DNA of 64,000 bases. Source: Candidatus Planktophila sulfonica. GTDB lineage: Bacteria > Actinomycetota > Actinomycetes > Nanopelagicales > Nanopelagicaceae. Both the position numbers and the translations under genes were made by a program. Of the stretch, positions 48,222 through 58,430 are shown one piece after another (the first letter of the stretch is position 1; every line of letters starts with the position of its first letter). The DNA lies in NCBI RefSeq assembly GCF_002288065.1, contig NZ_CP016773.1, positions 930,001 to 994,000 of the forward strand, in the 5' to 3' direction. A model generated the notes under the pieces. It worked only from the letters and a program-made list of their open reading frames with translations, did not search any database and had not been told where the DNA came from.

Positions 48222-48741
48222 CAAGCGCTGGAAATGCCACACCGGTCGATGAGTGGCAGTCATATCCGTTGGGATTCTTCTGCAGATACTTCTGGTGGTA
48301 TTCCTCAGCAAGGTAATACGGAACTCCTTCAGCGCTCAAGATTTCGGTGACAATCTGATCAATGCCTTCGCGAGTGAGAGCTGCTTGATAGACATCGCGA
48401 GTTACCTCGGCTTGAAGCTTTTGTGATTCAGAGGTCGTGAAGATGGCGCTGCGATATTGAGTTCCGATATCTCCACCTTGGCGATTAAGCGATGTCGGAT
48501 CGTGCATCACCCAGAACTCTTCAAGCAATCTGCGGTAGCTCACACGAGTTGGATCAAAGGTGACTTCAACCATTTCTGCATGGCCAGTGACGCCGGTGCA
48601 GACTTGTTCATATGAAGGATTTGGTCGAACTCCACCCATATAACCAACACTTGTCTCGATTACGCCATCGATATTCCAGAATCGACGTTCTGCGCCCCAG
48701 AAGCAACCGGTTGCAAAATATGCTTTCTCTGAACTGTTCAT
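48214..48741 (-). CDS. msrA: Peptide methionine sulfoxide reductase A
   Basis: MsrA repairs oxidised methionine (S-epimer). The 175-residue protein has the active-site GCFWGAERRFW with Cys13, GYMGGVRPNPSYEQVC, and the C-terminal YHQKYL and DCHS segment with resolving Cys. The ATG at 48741 was chosen; the longer in-frame start would run through the tRNA-Arg gene at 48769. Confidence 0.95.
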   Translation of the reverse strand: MNSSEKAYFATGCFWGAERRFWNIDGVIETSVGYMGGVRPNPSYEQVCTGVTGHAEMVEVTFDPTRVSYRRLLEEFWVMHDPTSLNRQGGDIGTQYRSAIFTTSESQKLQAEVTRDVYQAALTREGIDQIVTEILSAEGVPYYLAEEYHQKYLQKNPNGYDCHSSTGVAFPALAN

Positions 48742-48768
48742 AGTCGGATAACCTACCCTTGTACCTGC

Positions 48769-48840
48769 GCCCCCGTAGCTCAGGGGATAGAGCACTGCCC
48801 TCCGGAGGCAGGTGCACAGGTTCGATTCCTGTCGGGGGCA
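48769..48840 (+). tRNA. tRNA-Arg (anticodon CCG)
   Basis: Acceptor arms GCCCCCG/CGGGGGC, anticodon stem CTGCC/GGCAG with loop CTCCGGA (anticodon CCG), T-loop TTCGATT; no encoded CCA. Divergent from msrA. Confidence 0.96.
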
Positions 48841-48973
48841 CGCGATATAAATCACCCGTATTTAGAAAATCTCTTTCGCTACCTTCTTGTTTAAATATCT
48901 CGATATAGAGAGAATTGTCCCTTGCGCAGAGCACGCGCCGCATAATCAAGAATTACGAAGAGGAGGTAGAGCC

Positions 48974-49237
48974 ATGGACTGGAGACATCAATCTGCATGT
49001 CGTGAAGAAGATCCAGAGCTCTTCTTCCCTGTCGGAAATACTGGACCTGCCATTACTCAGATCGAAGAGGCGAAGAAGGTCTGCAATCGCTGCATCGTGA
49101 AGGATCCATGTCTTGCATGGGCGCTTGAATCTGGACAAGATGCTGGCGTCTGGGGCGGTCTCTCTGAAGATGAACGTCGCGCATTGAAGCGTCGTGCTGC
49201 ACGAAATCGTGCACGACTAGCTGAGAGTGGTCAGTAA
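48974..49237 (+). CDS. whiB1: WhiB-family iron-sulfur transcription factor (WhiB1-like)
   Basis: WhiB proteins bind a [4Fe-4S] cluster, sense NO or O2 and bind the vegetative sigma factor. The 87-residue protein has the four ligands Cys9, Cys37, Cys40 and Cys46, the GVWGG turn (58-62) and a basic C-terminus (RRALKRRAARNRAR). A strong Shine-Dalgarno (GAGGAGG, 7-nt spacer) fixes the start, so unlike many neighbours it has a leader of 100 bp or less. It stands next to the PdtaS-type kinase gene, as whiB1 does in mycobacteria. Confidence 0.94.
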   Translation: MDWRHQSACREEDPELFFPVGNTGPAITQIEEAKKVCNRCIVKDPCLAWALESGQDAGVWGGLSEDERRALKRRAARNRARLAESGQ

Positions 49238-49244
49238 GAACTTT

Positions 49245-50717
49245 TTAATTACTTGGGAAGGTAAGTACAGCCCGAGTCTCTTGCTCATCTGTAACCAAAG
49301 ATAACGTTCCACGTAATTCATTCTCTGTCAGTGTGCGAACAATCTGTAGCCCTAAGTTGGGTGATGTTGAGATATCAAAGCCTTCAGGGAATCCCACGCC
49401 ATCATCTGAAATAGTTACAGACAACTCTGAACCATTACTTGAGACATGGATGCCAAGTGCGAGGCCTTCCTCTGCCAGTCCGTGCTCAAGTGCATTATGA
49501 ATTAACTCGGTGATGACAAGAGCAAGCGGTGTGGCAATTCGTGGTTCAAGTGAACCCAATTTTCCAGTTCGCTCAATGTGTAGTTCATTCATTCGTGGGC
49601 TGAGTTCGAGTGCGTGTGAAACCAAGCTATCGAGAACTTCATCAAATGCAACGGAAGAATCTCGGCTACTGGAAAGAGTTTCGTGAACAAGTGCAATTGA
49701 TGCAATGCGACGTACAGCTTCATTGAGTGCAGCACTTGCGCCTGGATCTTCGATGCGACGAGCCTGCAGGCGAAGTAGCGCTGAAACCGTTTGTAAGTTG
49801 TTCTTCACACGGTGATGAATTTCGCGAATAGTTGCATCTTTTGTGACCAATTCACGTTCGCGGCGACGAAGTTCGGTGACGTTATTGAGCATCACGATTG
49901 CGCCAATTCTGTCACCACTCTTAATCAGTGGAAGTACAGTGAAATCAATCGTTCCACCCGCATTTTCAATCTCAACTCGCTTTAGAGATTTACCTGTAAG
50001 TCCAAGTGCGATTGTCTCTTCATGTGCATCAGGGCGGACTCGCGCAAGAGATTGCGCAACTTCACCAAGTAAATGTCCTTCTACTTCACTCATCCAGCCA
50101 AGTCGGCTAAATGCAGAACGCGCATTTGGACTTGCATAGGAAACAACGCCATTTACATCAAGGCGGATAAGGCCATCACCTACGCGGGGTGCTGGATCAA
50201 AGAGAGAACCTGCATCTGGGTACGGGAAAGTTCCTTCAGAAATCATTCGATAGAGGTTATGCGCAATCTCTCGGTAGTTAAGTTCGAGGCGGCTGGGTTG
50301 TCGCATCAGCTCTGAATTTCGGTGACGGGAAATCACTCCGATGACATGTTCATCAAAGATGACTGGAATCGTTTCTTCCTTGACCATGAAATCGCCCATG
50401 GGTTCAGGCTGTGTATCGCGGATAATTTCTGCACTAGAAAGTGCTTGATCAATATGAGGGCGGGCGCCGTACGTAATTTCTTCACCAATGACATCGTGAG
50501 GAAAAAGCGTGGCTGCAGTTGTTGGGCGAATATGCGCAACTGCCACATAACCTGTTGGCCAGCTCTTCATATCTTTACGCAGCGGCACCCAGAGAATTAA
50601 GTCTGCAAAGGAGAGATCAGAAAGTAATTGCCAATCGGCTACAAGCTCGCGAAGACGATGGACTTGATCGGCAGAGAGCGGGCTTCTGCCCTGAACATAA
50701 TCTTCGATGGATGCCAT
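49245..50717 (-). CDS. pdtaS: PdtaS-type sensor histidine kinase (GAF-PAS, HisKA_2)
   Basis: The 490-residue soluble kinase has an N-terminal GAF-like domain (about 1-160), a PAS domain (about 180-285), a HisKA_2 domain with the phosphoacceptor His301/302 (EIHHRVKNNLQTV), and HATPase_c (NALEHGL and SDDGVGFPEG). In mycobacteria PdtaS signals to the RNA-binding antiterminator PdtaR and responds to metals or NO. No membrane segment is present. The convergent neighbour whiB1 ends 7 nt away. Confidence 0.9.
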   Translation of the reverse strand: MASIEDYVQGRSPLSADQVHRLRELVADWQLLSDLSFADLILWVPLRKDMKSWPTGYVAVAHIRPTTAATLFPHDVIGEEITYGARPHIDQALSSAEIIRDTQPEPMGDFMVKEETIPVIFDEHVIGVISRHRNSELMRQPSRLELNYREIAHNLYRMISEGTFPYPDAGSLFDPAPRVGDGLIRLDVNGVVSYASPNARSAFSRLGWMSEVEGHLLGEVAQSLARVRPDAHEETIALGLTGKSLKRVEIENAGGTIDFTVLPLIKSGDRIGAIVMLNNVTELRRRERELVTKDATIREIHHRVKNNLQTVSALLRLQARRIEDPGASAALNEAVRRIASIALVHETLSSSRDSSVAFDEVLDSLVSHALELSPRMNELHIERTGKLGSLEPRIATPLALVITELIHNALEHGLAEEGLALGIHVSSNGSELSVTISDDGVGFPEGFDISTSPNLGLQIVRTLTENELRGTLSLVTDEQETRAVLTFPSN

Positions 50718-50723
50718 AGGAAA

Positions 50724-51113
50724 CTACTTCAGCCAGCTATCGAGATTGTTTGCAATCTCTTGTGTTGCAAACCATGTCAGCTCTTCGCCATCATCAGAGA
50801 CTTCAAAGAGACATTCGAGGTGTTCCCAGAGCAGTGGGGTTAAGAGCGAGATAGACATATCGTGGCTCTCTTTAATGAGCTCCGGCGGTACTTCAAATGC
50901 GAGAACACAAGCTTTACCCGATGTTGCTGACTTCATCTCAAGGGCATCTTCGGCTGCAACCATAGATAGCGTGAACTCGATTTCCTCATCATCGAGGTCT
51001 TGGTTGTCGACAATAAATTGTGATGTCGGCGCGTAGAGATCTGAAACATCGAATTCGCGGGATTGAGCGAACTCGGCAACCTCTTGAGCTGTCATAGCTA
51101 GATATCCGCGCAT
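50724..51113 (-). CDS. DUF6912-like protein
   Basis: The 129-residue protein begins MRGYLAMTAQEVAEFA and continues with DDEEIEFTLSMVAAEDAL, matching the actinobacterial DUF6912 pattern (MRVYLP...) that I recall, with a more conserved N-terminal half and a variable C-terminus. No function is known. The ATG at 51113 is fixed by TAGGCT 6 nt upstream. It lies 6 nt before pdtaS. Confidence 0.65.
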   Translation of the reverse strand: MRGYLAMTAQEVAEFAQSREFDVSDLYAPTSQFIVDNQDLDDEEIEFTLSMVAAEDALEMKSATSGKACVLAFEVPPELIKESHDMSISLLTPLLWEHLECLFEVSDDGEELTWFATQEIANNLDSWLK

Positions 51114-51119
51114 GAGCCA

Positions 51120-51125
51120 AGCCTA
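51120..51125 (-). promoter_or_regulatory. -10 box of DUF6912-like gene
   Basis: TAGGCT, spacer TGGCTC, ATG. Confidence 0.55.
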
Positions 51126-51132
51126 TAAGAAG

Positions 51133-52218
51133 TTATGAGGTTAATTCACCGGCAATATCTGCGATTACTTTACGCAAGAGCCCTCGTTCATTGGACTCGA
51201 TAAGAGGAGAAAGGTTCTCTTCAGCAGCGTTGACACTCCGCGGGTCCCACGGGAGTCGAAGTAGACGAGTTGGGCGAAGAGGAGTGACTAGTTGCAGAAA
51301 TTGCTCGTCGCGCGAAGAGCCTCTCTTCACATGTGCACTTTGCGCATTGATAAATGATGGTGATGGTTTCATGGGATTGCGTTTAAATTCATTGATAAGA
51401 GTCTTGAGGCGTTCTAATCCCAAGTGGTTGGTTCGAGTAAGAATCCATATTTCATCTGCGTGCGTGGTCGACCAAATTATTGCCTCGCTCCCCCAACGCC
51501 GCCCAGTGAGCGATTTTTCAAAATCACGTAGTACTCCACAATCAACGAGAATGAAGTCGAACTCAGAGAGAGCTCGATCGAGAAGTAACAGGTCTTGAGC
51601 AACACTTTCTTGGGTAATTTCTAAAATGTGCAGCCCTGCAGAAAATGCACGGATTTCACCTGAGGTATTAAGTCCTCTCTCTCCTAACAGAGATGCGAAT
51701 GAAGCTGACTCTGCATGAGCATCAACGATCAGAACTTTTCTGCCCAGCTCGCTTAGCTCTGCTCCGAGATTGATAGTTAACGTTGAAGTCCCAAGTGCTC
51801 CCGATGCGGCGCCCAGAGCAATCGTGCGGGCGCGCACCTTTGCGCTATAGCTACTGCGTATGAGTGGGTTGCGCAGCGATCCTCGCAAGAGAGCGACGAG
51901 TTCAAGAGTTGTTGCAGGCCGCGCTACTGCCTCAGGGTATTTATCTTGCAGATCGTTTTCTGCGCGAAAGAGCATGTACTTGGCTCCTTGCTTACGCAGA
52001 AGATCTAGCCCAGCAGAAGTCAGCCCTTCGCAATCCGTAGAGAGAAGGAGCAAAGGCTTATCGGTTGAACTTGTATCCAAATATGTATTCAGGGATTGAA
52101 AATCCAGCGCACGAAAAAGAACGTTCCACCCTTGTTCATAGAGTGCACTAGCTACGAAACCTTCGAACTCTGCATCCCGAATACCTGTGACGGCAATCTG
52201 TTGAACGAAATCACCCAT
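51133..52218 (-). CDS. CpaE/Ssd-like MinD-family protein lacking P-loop lysine
   Basis: The 361-residue protein has an N-terminal receiver-like or coiled domain (about 1-125) and a MinD/ParA-type fold (about 130-340). Where the deviant Walker A would be KGGVGKTT, the sequence reads GAASGALGTSTLT (136-148): both signature lysines are missing. A Walker B-like FDFILVDCG follows. This resembles the septum-site-determining Ssd (Rv3660c) and TadZ-like proteins, which also lack the lysine. It overlaps the SAF protein gene by 8 nt, as in pilus-assembly pairs, but no tad/flp pilus genes are nearby. Confidence 0.75.
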   Translation of the reverse strand: MGDFVQQIAVTGIRDAEFEGFVASALYEQGWNVLFRALDFQSLNTYLDTSSTDKPLLLLSTDCEGLTSAGLDLLRKQGAKYMLFRAENDLQDKYPEAVARPATTLELVALLRGSLRNPLIRSSYSAKVRARTIALGAASGALGTSTLTINLGAELSELGRKVLIVDAHAESASFASLLGERGLNTSGEIRAFSAGLHILEITQESVAQDLLLLDRALSEFDFILVDCGVLRDFEKSLTGRRWGSEAIIWSTTHADEIWILTRTNHLGLERLKTLINEFKRNPMKPSPSFINAQSAHVKRGSSRDEQFLQLVTPLRPTRLLRLPWDPRSVNAAEENLSPLIESNERGLLRKVIADIAGELTS

Positions 52219-52807
52219 GTGATCTCACGATGACAAGTCTTCCGCTTGTGGTTGCCGCTAAGAGATCTGGGACCGCATCTCGATTTACAGAAATCGTGAG
52301 CGCTGCTTCTCCGCCAAAATTACTTCCCTTGCGATCTAAACCAACGATAAATACCCCACTAAGAATGTGATCCGGTTCGAGCGCTGCCTCACCATTTGAG
52401 GCATCGTGTAATTGAAAGATTGTGACAACCTCGCCTATCTGCAAGGTTGAAGGAATATCAACGCTGCGAAGACTGATTGAGAGCTGTTGGTTGACCAAAG
52501 CTGCCGAATTATTAGTCAGGGCGCTGATTTCAAGTAGGTCACCTGGGGCAAATGGACGTTTGGTAATCGAACCTACTGGATTGCTCTGTTCTCCTAAGTA
52601 ATTGCTGCCTGAATTTCCTAAGGCAACCATCTGATAACCAACGTCGGATTGTTCTAGCTGCGTTCCTACAGCAATAGGTTTGAGCACTACCCAATACTTT
52701 TCTCTCTGATTGGCAGCCTTCGACATAGCAAATGAGGCCAGGAGCGCTGCAGCACAGAGTGAGCTGGCAACAATGAGGCGAGTTTGGGAGTTCTTCTTCT
52801 GATTCAT
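52211..52807 (-). CDS. SAF-domain protein, CpaB/RcpC-like
   Basis: The 198-residue protein has an N-terminal membrane anchor (about 10-30) and a SAF domain (about 38-100, VGTQLEQSDVGYQMVALG and PFAPGDLLE), as in CpaB of Flp pilus machines. The C-terminal RcpC domain may be present (about 110-195). The ATG follows TATCTT by 6 nt. It is paired with the CpaE/Ssd-like gene. Confidence 0.78.
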   Translation of the reverse strand: MNQKKNSQTRLIVASSLCAAALLASFAMSKAANQREKYWVVLKPIAVGTQLEQSDVGYQMVALGNSGSNYLGEQSNPVGSITKRPFAPGDLLEISALTNNSAALVNQQLSISLRSVDIPSTLQIGEVVTIFQLHDASNGEAALEPDHILSGVFIVGLDRKGSNFGGEAALTISVNRDAVPDLLAATTSGRLVIVRSHG

Positions 52808-52813
52808 GGGCGC

Positions 52814-52819
52814 AAGATA
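52814..52819 (-). promoter_or_regulatory. -10 box of SAF-protein gene
   Basis: TATCTT, spacer GCGCCC, ATG. Confidence 0.55.
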
Positions 52820-52930
52820 CGAGCGGGTTCACGCTATTTTCGATGAGTTCTCCACAGTAGATCTTTAGTGCGATTGAGAATCATTCTTTGGGTCGATTCA
52901 TTCAGCTCTTTGGTAGCCAAGTATCGGCAG

Positions 52931-53461
52931 ATGACTACTTTTGAAAATCTCACAGCGACATATCGATCTCAAACTCCCATGATGCAGTTGATATCAAGCA
53001 CCGAAGATCCTGCACTCTGGAGCCATCCTGTTCTCGATCTCTTTGCTCCCCCGGTCATTGAAAGGGTGGAACAGAAAGCAAAGTTGTATCTAGTTCCTTC
53101 AACTTTTGGTGAAGAGCTCGAACTGGATGAGATGCCCATTCCAACTTCAGCTTCTGATTTACCTGAACTTCATGCATGGACAATGAAATTTATTGTGAGC
53201 GTCGTTGAGGTCTGGGCAGGACGTCGCCAACCGGCACAATTGATCAGATGGTGTCATCGCGTGATTTATATGGAGCTACTGAAGAAATCAGGTAGTCAGA
53301 AAGAGATTGGCAAGATCAAAAGCATTCACCAGACCGAACCTCTAGATGGAATCTGCGAATCAACTGTCATCATCAGGTACAACGACCGCTTTCGGGCAGT
53401 AGTAATCCGTTTTGAAGGCGTTGATGGACGCTGGTTATGTACGGCGCTACGGATGCTTTAG
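52931..53461 (+). CDS. Rv3235-like (DUF6459) family protein
   Basis: The C-terminal domain contains VVEVWAGRRQPAQLIRWCHRVIYMELLKK near residues 90-120, which fits the Rv3235/DUF6459 pattern (WAG.RP..QL.RW). In mycobacteria Rv3235 also lies near secA1, matching this position. Its role is unknown. The start is uncertain: ATG at 52931 (176 aa) has no clear Shine-Dalgarno or -10, and a GTG at 52868 (197 aa) is possible. Confidence 0.75.
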   Translation: MTTFENLTATYRSQTPMMQLISSTEDPALWSHPVLDLFAPPVIERVEQKAKLYLVPSTFGEELELDEMPIPTSASDLPELHAWTMKFIVSVVEVWAGRRQPAQLIRWCHRVIYMELLKKSGSQKEIGKIKSIHQTEPLDGICESTVIIRYNDRFRAVVIRFEGVDGRWLCTALRML

Positions 53462-53473
53462 AGCGTTAGAGAT

Positions 53474-56149
53474 TTAGGAAGCAGCTCCGTGGCAACGCTT
53501 GTACTTCTTTCCAGAGCCACAAGGGCAAGGTGCGTTGCGAGTTACATCTCCTGATGAAGTAACTCCATTTTCATCGGCAGCGGTGTACTTCAGTGGCTGT
53601 GTTTGCACTGGTTTTTCAGTAACGCCACGCGCCTTTACCTGAGATCCGTCGCCTTCAATGGTTACTTCGACGTTAAATACAAGACTTGCAAGCTCTTCCT
53701 TGATGGCATCCATCATCGCCGCGAAGAGTTCGTAACCTTCACGCTGGTATTCAACGAGTGGATCGCGCTGTGCCATCGCACGAAGGCCGATACCTTCTTG
53801 TAGATAATCCATCTCGTAAAGGTGTTCACGCCACTTGCGATCAAGGACTGACAACAGAACTTTTCGCTCAAGTTCGCGAAGAACTTCAGTTCCAAGCTCT
53901 TCTTCACGCTTCTTATATGCAGCAGCTGCATCATCAAGGATTCTTGCCTCAAGGAAATCAACATCGAGCGCTGATGCAGATCCAACTTCAGCGATGATCT
54001 GTTCAGGTGTGAACGAGATTGGATAGATCAACTTGAGCGCAGTCCATAGCTGATCGAGATCCCAATCTTCGCCGAAGCCCTGTTGCGCGGCAGCGCGAAC
54101 GTAAGCTGAGATTGTTTCTCCCATAAAGTCTGACACTTGCTCGCCGATATCTTTACCTTCAAGAACAAGGCGACGCTCACCGTAGATAACTTCGCGTTGG
54201 CGGTTCATGACATCGTCATACTTCAAAACATTCTTACGGATTTCAAAGTTCTGCGCCTCAACTTGAGTCTGGGCAGAGCGAATTGCATTTGAGACCATCT
54301 TAGATTCAATTGGTTCATCTTCAGGCAAACCAGCAGCGGCAAGTACGCGCTCGACAATTCCTGAGTTAAAGCGACGCATCAAATCATCTTGAAGTGAGAG
54401 ATAGAAGCGAGATTCACCAGGATCGCCCTGACGTCCTGAACGTCCGCGGAGCTGGTTATCAATACGACGTGATTCGTGGCGCTCTGTGCCTAGAACATAA
54501 AGTCCACCGAGAGCGATTACTTCTTCATGCTCTTTAGCGATGGCAGCTTTCTGCTTTGCAATCTCTTCAGGCCAGGCAGCTTCATACTCTGCTGCGTTAT
54601 CTACTGGTGAAAGTCCGCGGCGCTGTAATTCAAAATCGGCCATGAATTCTGGGTTTCCACCGAGCATGATGTCTGTTCCGCGGCCTGCCATATTTGTTGC
54701 AACGGTTACGGCTCCCTTAACACCAGCGCGGGCAACAATCGCTGCTTCGCGCTCGTGGTGCTTTGCGTTGAGAACTTCGTGGGCAACGCCAGCCTTCTTG
54801 AGGAATCCTGAAAGTTCTTCAGACTTTTCAACGCTGACAGTTCCGACAAGAACAGGCTGCCCCTTGCGATGGCGTTCGACGATATCGCGAGTAACTGCTG
54901 CAAACTTTCCCACCTCGGATTTGTAGACCAAATCTGGTTGATCGATACGTTGCATATCGCGGTTGGTAGGAATTGGAACTACGCCCAACTTATAAATCTG
55001 GTGGAATTCAGATGCTTCTGTCATTGCAGTACCAGTCATACCTGAGATGGTCTGGTAGAGACGGAAGTAATTCTGCAAAGTGATTGTCGCAAGGGTCTGG
55101 TTTTCATCCTTGATATCGATGCGCTCTTTCGCTTCAAGAGCCTGGTGCAAACCTTCGCTATAACGACGGCCTGCAAGCATGCGGCCAGTGTGCTCATCGA
55201 CAATGAGAAGTTCGCCATTCATGACAACGTAATCCTTGTCGCGCTTGAAGAGTTCCTTGGCACGAACTGAGTTGTTGAGATAGCCAATCAAAGTTGTATT
55301 TGCAGCTTCGTAAAGGTTTTCAATCTTGAGAAGTTCTTCAACCTTGGTGACACCTTCTTCAAGGATGCCGATGGTCTTCTTCTTCTCATCTACCTCATAG
55401 TGGGTATCGCGCTGTAATTTCGTCGCGATATTGGCGAATTCGACATACCACTTGGTTGCCTTATCAGCAGGTCCGCTAATAATCAGAGGCGTACGAGCCT
55501 CATCAATCAAAATCGAGTCAACTTCGTCAACGACTGCGAAGAAGTGATCGCGTTGCACGCAATCTTCGAGAGACCAAGCCATGTTGTCGCGAAGATAATC
55601 GAAACCAAATTCGTTATTTGTTCCGTAAGTAATATCTGAAAGATATGCAGCGCGACGCTCAGAGGGAGTCATGCTGTTAACAATGACGCCAACACTTAAT
55701 CCTAAGAAGCGGTGAATACGGCCCATCCACTCGCTATCGCGTTCTGCGAGATAGTCGTTCACGGTGACGACGTGGACGCCGCGTCCTGCCAAAGCATTGA
55801 GATAGGAAGGAAGAGTTGCTACGAGAGTCTTTCCTTCACCTGTGCGCATTTCTGCGATGTTTCCTTTGTGAAGCGCTGCGCCACCCATGAGCTGAACGTC
55901 GTAGTGACGCTGGCCCAATGTGCGCTTTGCGGCTTCGCGAACAACAGCGAAAGCTTCTGGCATTAGGTCATCAAGAGTTTCGCCTTTTGTAAGGCGAGAT
56001 TTGAATTCATCAGTCTTCGCACGCAACTGATCATCAGAGAGTGGAGAAATGGATGCTTCAAAGGCGTTGACCTTATCGACGATCTTGCTTAAGTCGCGAA
56101 GAATCTTTCCTTCGCCGGCTCGCATAAGTCGATCGAGAATTGAAGCCAT
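53474..56149 (-). CDS. secA: SecA, preprotein translocase ATPase
   Basis: SecA drives proteins through SecYEG. The 891-residue protein (start at 56149, AAGG 7 nt upstream) shows the Walker [10 protein letters not shown] near residue 101, the DEAD-type [13 protein letters not shown], the Walker B region, the second ATPase motif [10 protein letters not shown], and a C-terminal zinc-binding tail with [13 protein letters not shown]. It belongs to the secA1-mtrAB synteny block. Confidence 0.97.
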   Translation of the reverse strand: MASILDRLMRAGEGKILRDLSKIVDKVNAFEASISPLSDDQLRAKTDEFKSRLTKGETLDDLMPEAFAVVREAAKRTLGQRHYDVQLMGGAALHKGNIAEMRTGEGKTLVATLPSYLNALAGRGVHVVTVNDYLAERDSEWMGRIHRFLGLSVGVIVNSMTPSERRAAYLSDITYGTNNEFGFDYLRDNMAWSLEDCVQRDHFFAVVDEVDSILIDEARTPLIISGPADKATKWYVEFANIATKLQRDTHYEVDEKKKTIGILEEGVTKVEELLKIENLYEAANTTLIGYLNNSVRAKELFKRDKDYVVMNGELLIVDEHTGRMLAGRRYSEGLHQALEAKERIDIKDENQTLATITLQNYFRLYQTISGMTGTAMTEASEFHQIYKLGVVPIPTNRDMQRIDQPDLVYKSEVGKFAAVTRDIVERHRKGQPVLVGTVSVEKSEELSGFLKKAGVAHEVLNAKHHEREAAIVARAGVKGAVTVATNMAGRGTDIMLGGNPEFMADFELQRRGLSPVDNAAEYEAAWPEEIAKQKAAIAKEHEEVIALGGLYVLGTERHESRRIDNQLRGRSGRQGDPGESRFYLSLQDDLMRRFNSGIVERVLAAAGLPEDEPIESKMVSNAIRSAQTQVEAQNFEIRKNVLKYDDVMNRQREVIYGERRLVLEGKDIGEQVSDFMGETISAYVRAAAQQGFGEDWDLDQLWTALKLIYPISFTPEQIIAEVGSASALDVDFLEARILDDAAAAYKKREEELGTEVLRELERKVLLSVLDRKWREHLYEMDYLQEGIGLRAMAQRDPLVEYQREGYELFAAMMDAIKEELASLVFNVEVTIEGDGSQVKARGVTEKPVQTQPLKYTAADENGVTSSGDVTRNAPCPCGSGKKYKRCHGAAS

Positions 56150-56180
56150 CGGCCTACCTTCCACTTGCTTGTTAACCCCC

Positions 56181-56819
56181 TTATCTTAGGGGTTCGGCTA
56201 TGCAGGCTGTTACGGCGGCTATGACCTCAATCCCATTTTCACGCAGGGCCCGGGCGCCTTCATAAATAGTTGCCCCCGTTGTGACGAGATCATCAACCAA
56301 AATCACCTTTTCACTGAGATATCTCAGGGATTTCATTGAACCCTCAATATTTACCAACCTCTGCTTTGCATCAAGAGAAGATTGATCTCGCACCTTGCGA
56401 ATATGCGAAAGGCTTTCAACCGTTTCCATTCCGGTGCTTTTGCTTAACTGCAGAGAAAGTTCGGTGATGAATTGGCGACCACGAGAACGTGCCACTGCAT
56501 GACGTGACGGAATCGGAACGAATAAACCTACTCCCCTCTCCTTTGCGCAGAAGTGGAAAGATTTCTGAAGTGCCTGAACCAATAAATCATCAGCTAACTT
56601 GATGTTGTTCTCTTTCGCAGCCAATAAAACTTTGCTTGCAACCGTTGAATATTGGATTGAAGAGAATATTGGGAAGTATGGCGCAGTTCTAGACCAGCTT
56701 CGATAGATATGAGGATTCCATTTGCCTCTGCATTCTGAGCAGATCTCTAGGCCTAACGCAGAACAGCCTAAGCATCGAATGGGAAAGATTATTTCTTGTA
56801 GCGACTTCAAGCTCTTCAT
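56181..56819 (-). CDS. comF: ComF-family phosphoribosyltransferase-like protein
   Basis: The 212-residue protein has an N-terminal zinc knuckle (CLGC...CSEC, about 17-33) and a PRTase-like core ending in [14 protein letters not shown]. ComF supports DNA uptake in competent bacteria, but many actinobacteria have it without known competence. No other com genes are visible in the window. It sits between mtrB and secA, its usual mycobacterial place. Confidence 0.88.
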   Translation of the reverse strand: MKSLKSLQEIIFPIRCLGCSALGLEICSECRGKWNPHIYRSWSRTAPYFPIFSSIQYSTVASKVLLAAKENNIKLADDLLVQALQKSFHFCAKERGVGLFVPIPSRHAVARSRGRQFITELSLQLSKSTGMETVESLSHIRKVRDQSSLDAKQRLVNIEGSMKSLRYLSEKVILVDDLVTTGATIYEGARALRENGIEVIAAVTACIAEPLR

Positions 56820-56850
56820 CTCTGCATTCTCTCTGCAGATTAGTTATGAG

Positions 56851-58416
56851 TTAGAGGTAAAAAGTTTCCTCGTGGAAATCTTTTGGTGCAGCCTTTATTG
56901 GACGCCCTTCAATCTCATCCCCTGCTCTACGTGGCAAGGTGAGTACAAAGTGAGCGCCAAGCCCCGGTCTTCCCCACGCATCAAGTTCGCCATTGTGGAG
57001 GCGCGCATCTTCAAGTGCGATTGATAGACCAAGCCCTGTGCCACCTCGAACGCGTGCACGTGAAGGATCTGCACGCCAGAATCGGTCGAAAACTCGAATG
57101 AGTGCTGACTCATCAAGTCCCGATCCCAAATCACGAACGCCGATGCCAACTTCACTCTCTGTCGCAACGATTGTCACTACAACTTCTTTGCCATCGCAGT
57201 GATCGAGCGCATTAGATAAGAGGTTTCGCATAATGCGCTCAACGCGTCTTATATCAGCTTGAATCTGCACGACAGGAAGCTCGGATTCAATGCGGATTCC
57301 CGAATCTGTATCAAGTTCTCCCACTTGGAAGTCTTTAACGCAACGGTTAATCAGTGCAACAACATCAAAGTCCACAGGTTCGAGAACAGCTACCTCAGCA
57401 TCAAATCTACTTACCTCGAGCAGGTCTTCCAGTAGACGTTCAAATCGATCAATCTGCGCAGCCAAGAGCTCTGAGCTACGTGCAACAAGTGGATCAAAGG
57501 AGGCTCGCTGGTTGTAGATAACTTCGGATGCCATACGAAGAGTGGTGAGCGGAGTACGGAGTTCATGGGAAACATCAGATACAAATCGCTGCTGGACGCG
57601 AGAAAGGTTTTCAAGACGTGAAATCTGCTGCTCAATAGATTGCGCCATCTCGTTGTACGAGTTGGCCAGAGTCGCCATCTCATCTTGAGATTCAATGCGC
57701 ATGCGCTGACTGAAATCACCTTGGGTAAATTGCGTTGCAATTCGGGCAGCGTCTCGTACCGGGCGTACAACCTGGCGAACTACCAGCCAGGTAATCATTC
57801 CGATGAGGAAGATAAGTGCAACGCCTGTAAAGAGAAGTGAGTTTCGAATGAGGTCAAGAGTTTCAGTCTGGCTTGTCAGAATAAAGGCGATATACATTTC
57901 ATATCGTCCCGCAGTTGGAATGTTGATTCTCTCTCCAACGAAGAGGGTATTGCCTTGGCTCACTTGCGCCGAGCGTAGGTCTCCGTATTCGTACTGGAGA
58001 TCAGTGCCTTTTTGAATTCGTTCACGCAGCGCTTGTGGGACAGATTCGGCCTTAATCAAACTCGAAGACATCTCGTAAGAAACTTTTGTCTTTCGCTCAC
58101 CTGGAACTTTAATGAAGATAACTTCACGGCGGCTCTGTTCTGAGCTCTGCGTTGTCGAACTAATGATCAAATCAGCGAGAGCTTTCTTGCGCTCTTCCAC
58201 TGAATCGCCTTGGGAAAGAAGCATCTGATATTGCGCGTTAAAGAAAGTGAATCGTGCTTCAGCAAGTGCCGAATCAAGGCTTACTTGGCGAATTCCGTCA
58301 GAAAGACGTGAGTAGAGCGCAGATCCCGTTAGCGAAATTACGCCAAGAGAAAGCATGACCGTCGAGAGAATAACTTTGGTCGCAAGAGATTGCGAAAGCT
58401 TTCTACGAGCACCCAT
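56851..58416 (-). CDS. mtrB: MtrB sensor histidine kinase
   Basis: MtrB regulates cell division and envelope genes through MtrA. The 521-residue kinase has two membrane helices (about 13-35 and 194-214), an external sensor domain (about 36-193), HAMP (about 215-266), HisKA with phosphoacceptor His284 (DVSHELRTPL), and HATPase_c with GGTGLGLSIALEDARLH. It is 14 nt downstream of mtrA. LpqB, normally the next gene, is absent; comF follows instead. Confidence 0.93.
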   Translation of the reverse strand: MGARRKLSQSLATKVILSTVMLSLGVISLTGSALYSRLSDGIRQVSLDSALAEARFTFFNAQYQMLLSQGDSVEERKKALADLIISSTTQSSEQSRREVIFIKVPGERKTKVSYEMSSSLIKAESVPQALRERIQKGTDLQYEYGDLRSAQVSQGNTLFVGERINIPTAGRYEMYIAFILTSQTETLDLIRNSLLFTGVALIFLIGMITWLVVRQVVRPVRDAARIATQFTQGDFSQRMRIESQDEMATLANSYNEMAQSIEQQISRLENLSRVQQRFVSDVSHELRTPLTTLRMASEVIYNQRASFDPLVARSSELLAAQIDRFERLLEDLLEVSRFDAEVAVLEPVDFDVVALINRCVKDFQVGELDTDSGIRIESELPVVQIQADIRRVERIMRNLLSNALDHCDGKEVVVTIVATESEVGIGVRDLGSGLDESALIRVFDRFWRADPSRARVRGGTGLGLSIALEDARLHNGELDAWGRPGLGAHFVLTLPRRAGDEIEGRPIKAAPKDFHEETFYL

Positions 58417-58430
58417 GTTATGTGAGCCCT

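Noticed and set aside
48742-48855. Upstream start of MsrA
   Set aside because: The extension lies across the tRNA-Arg (CCG) gene.
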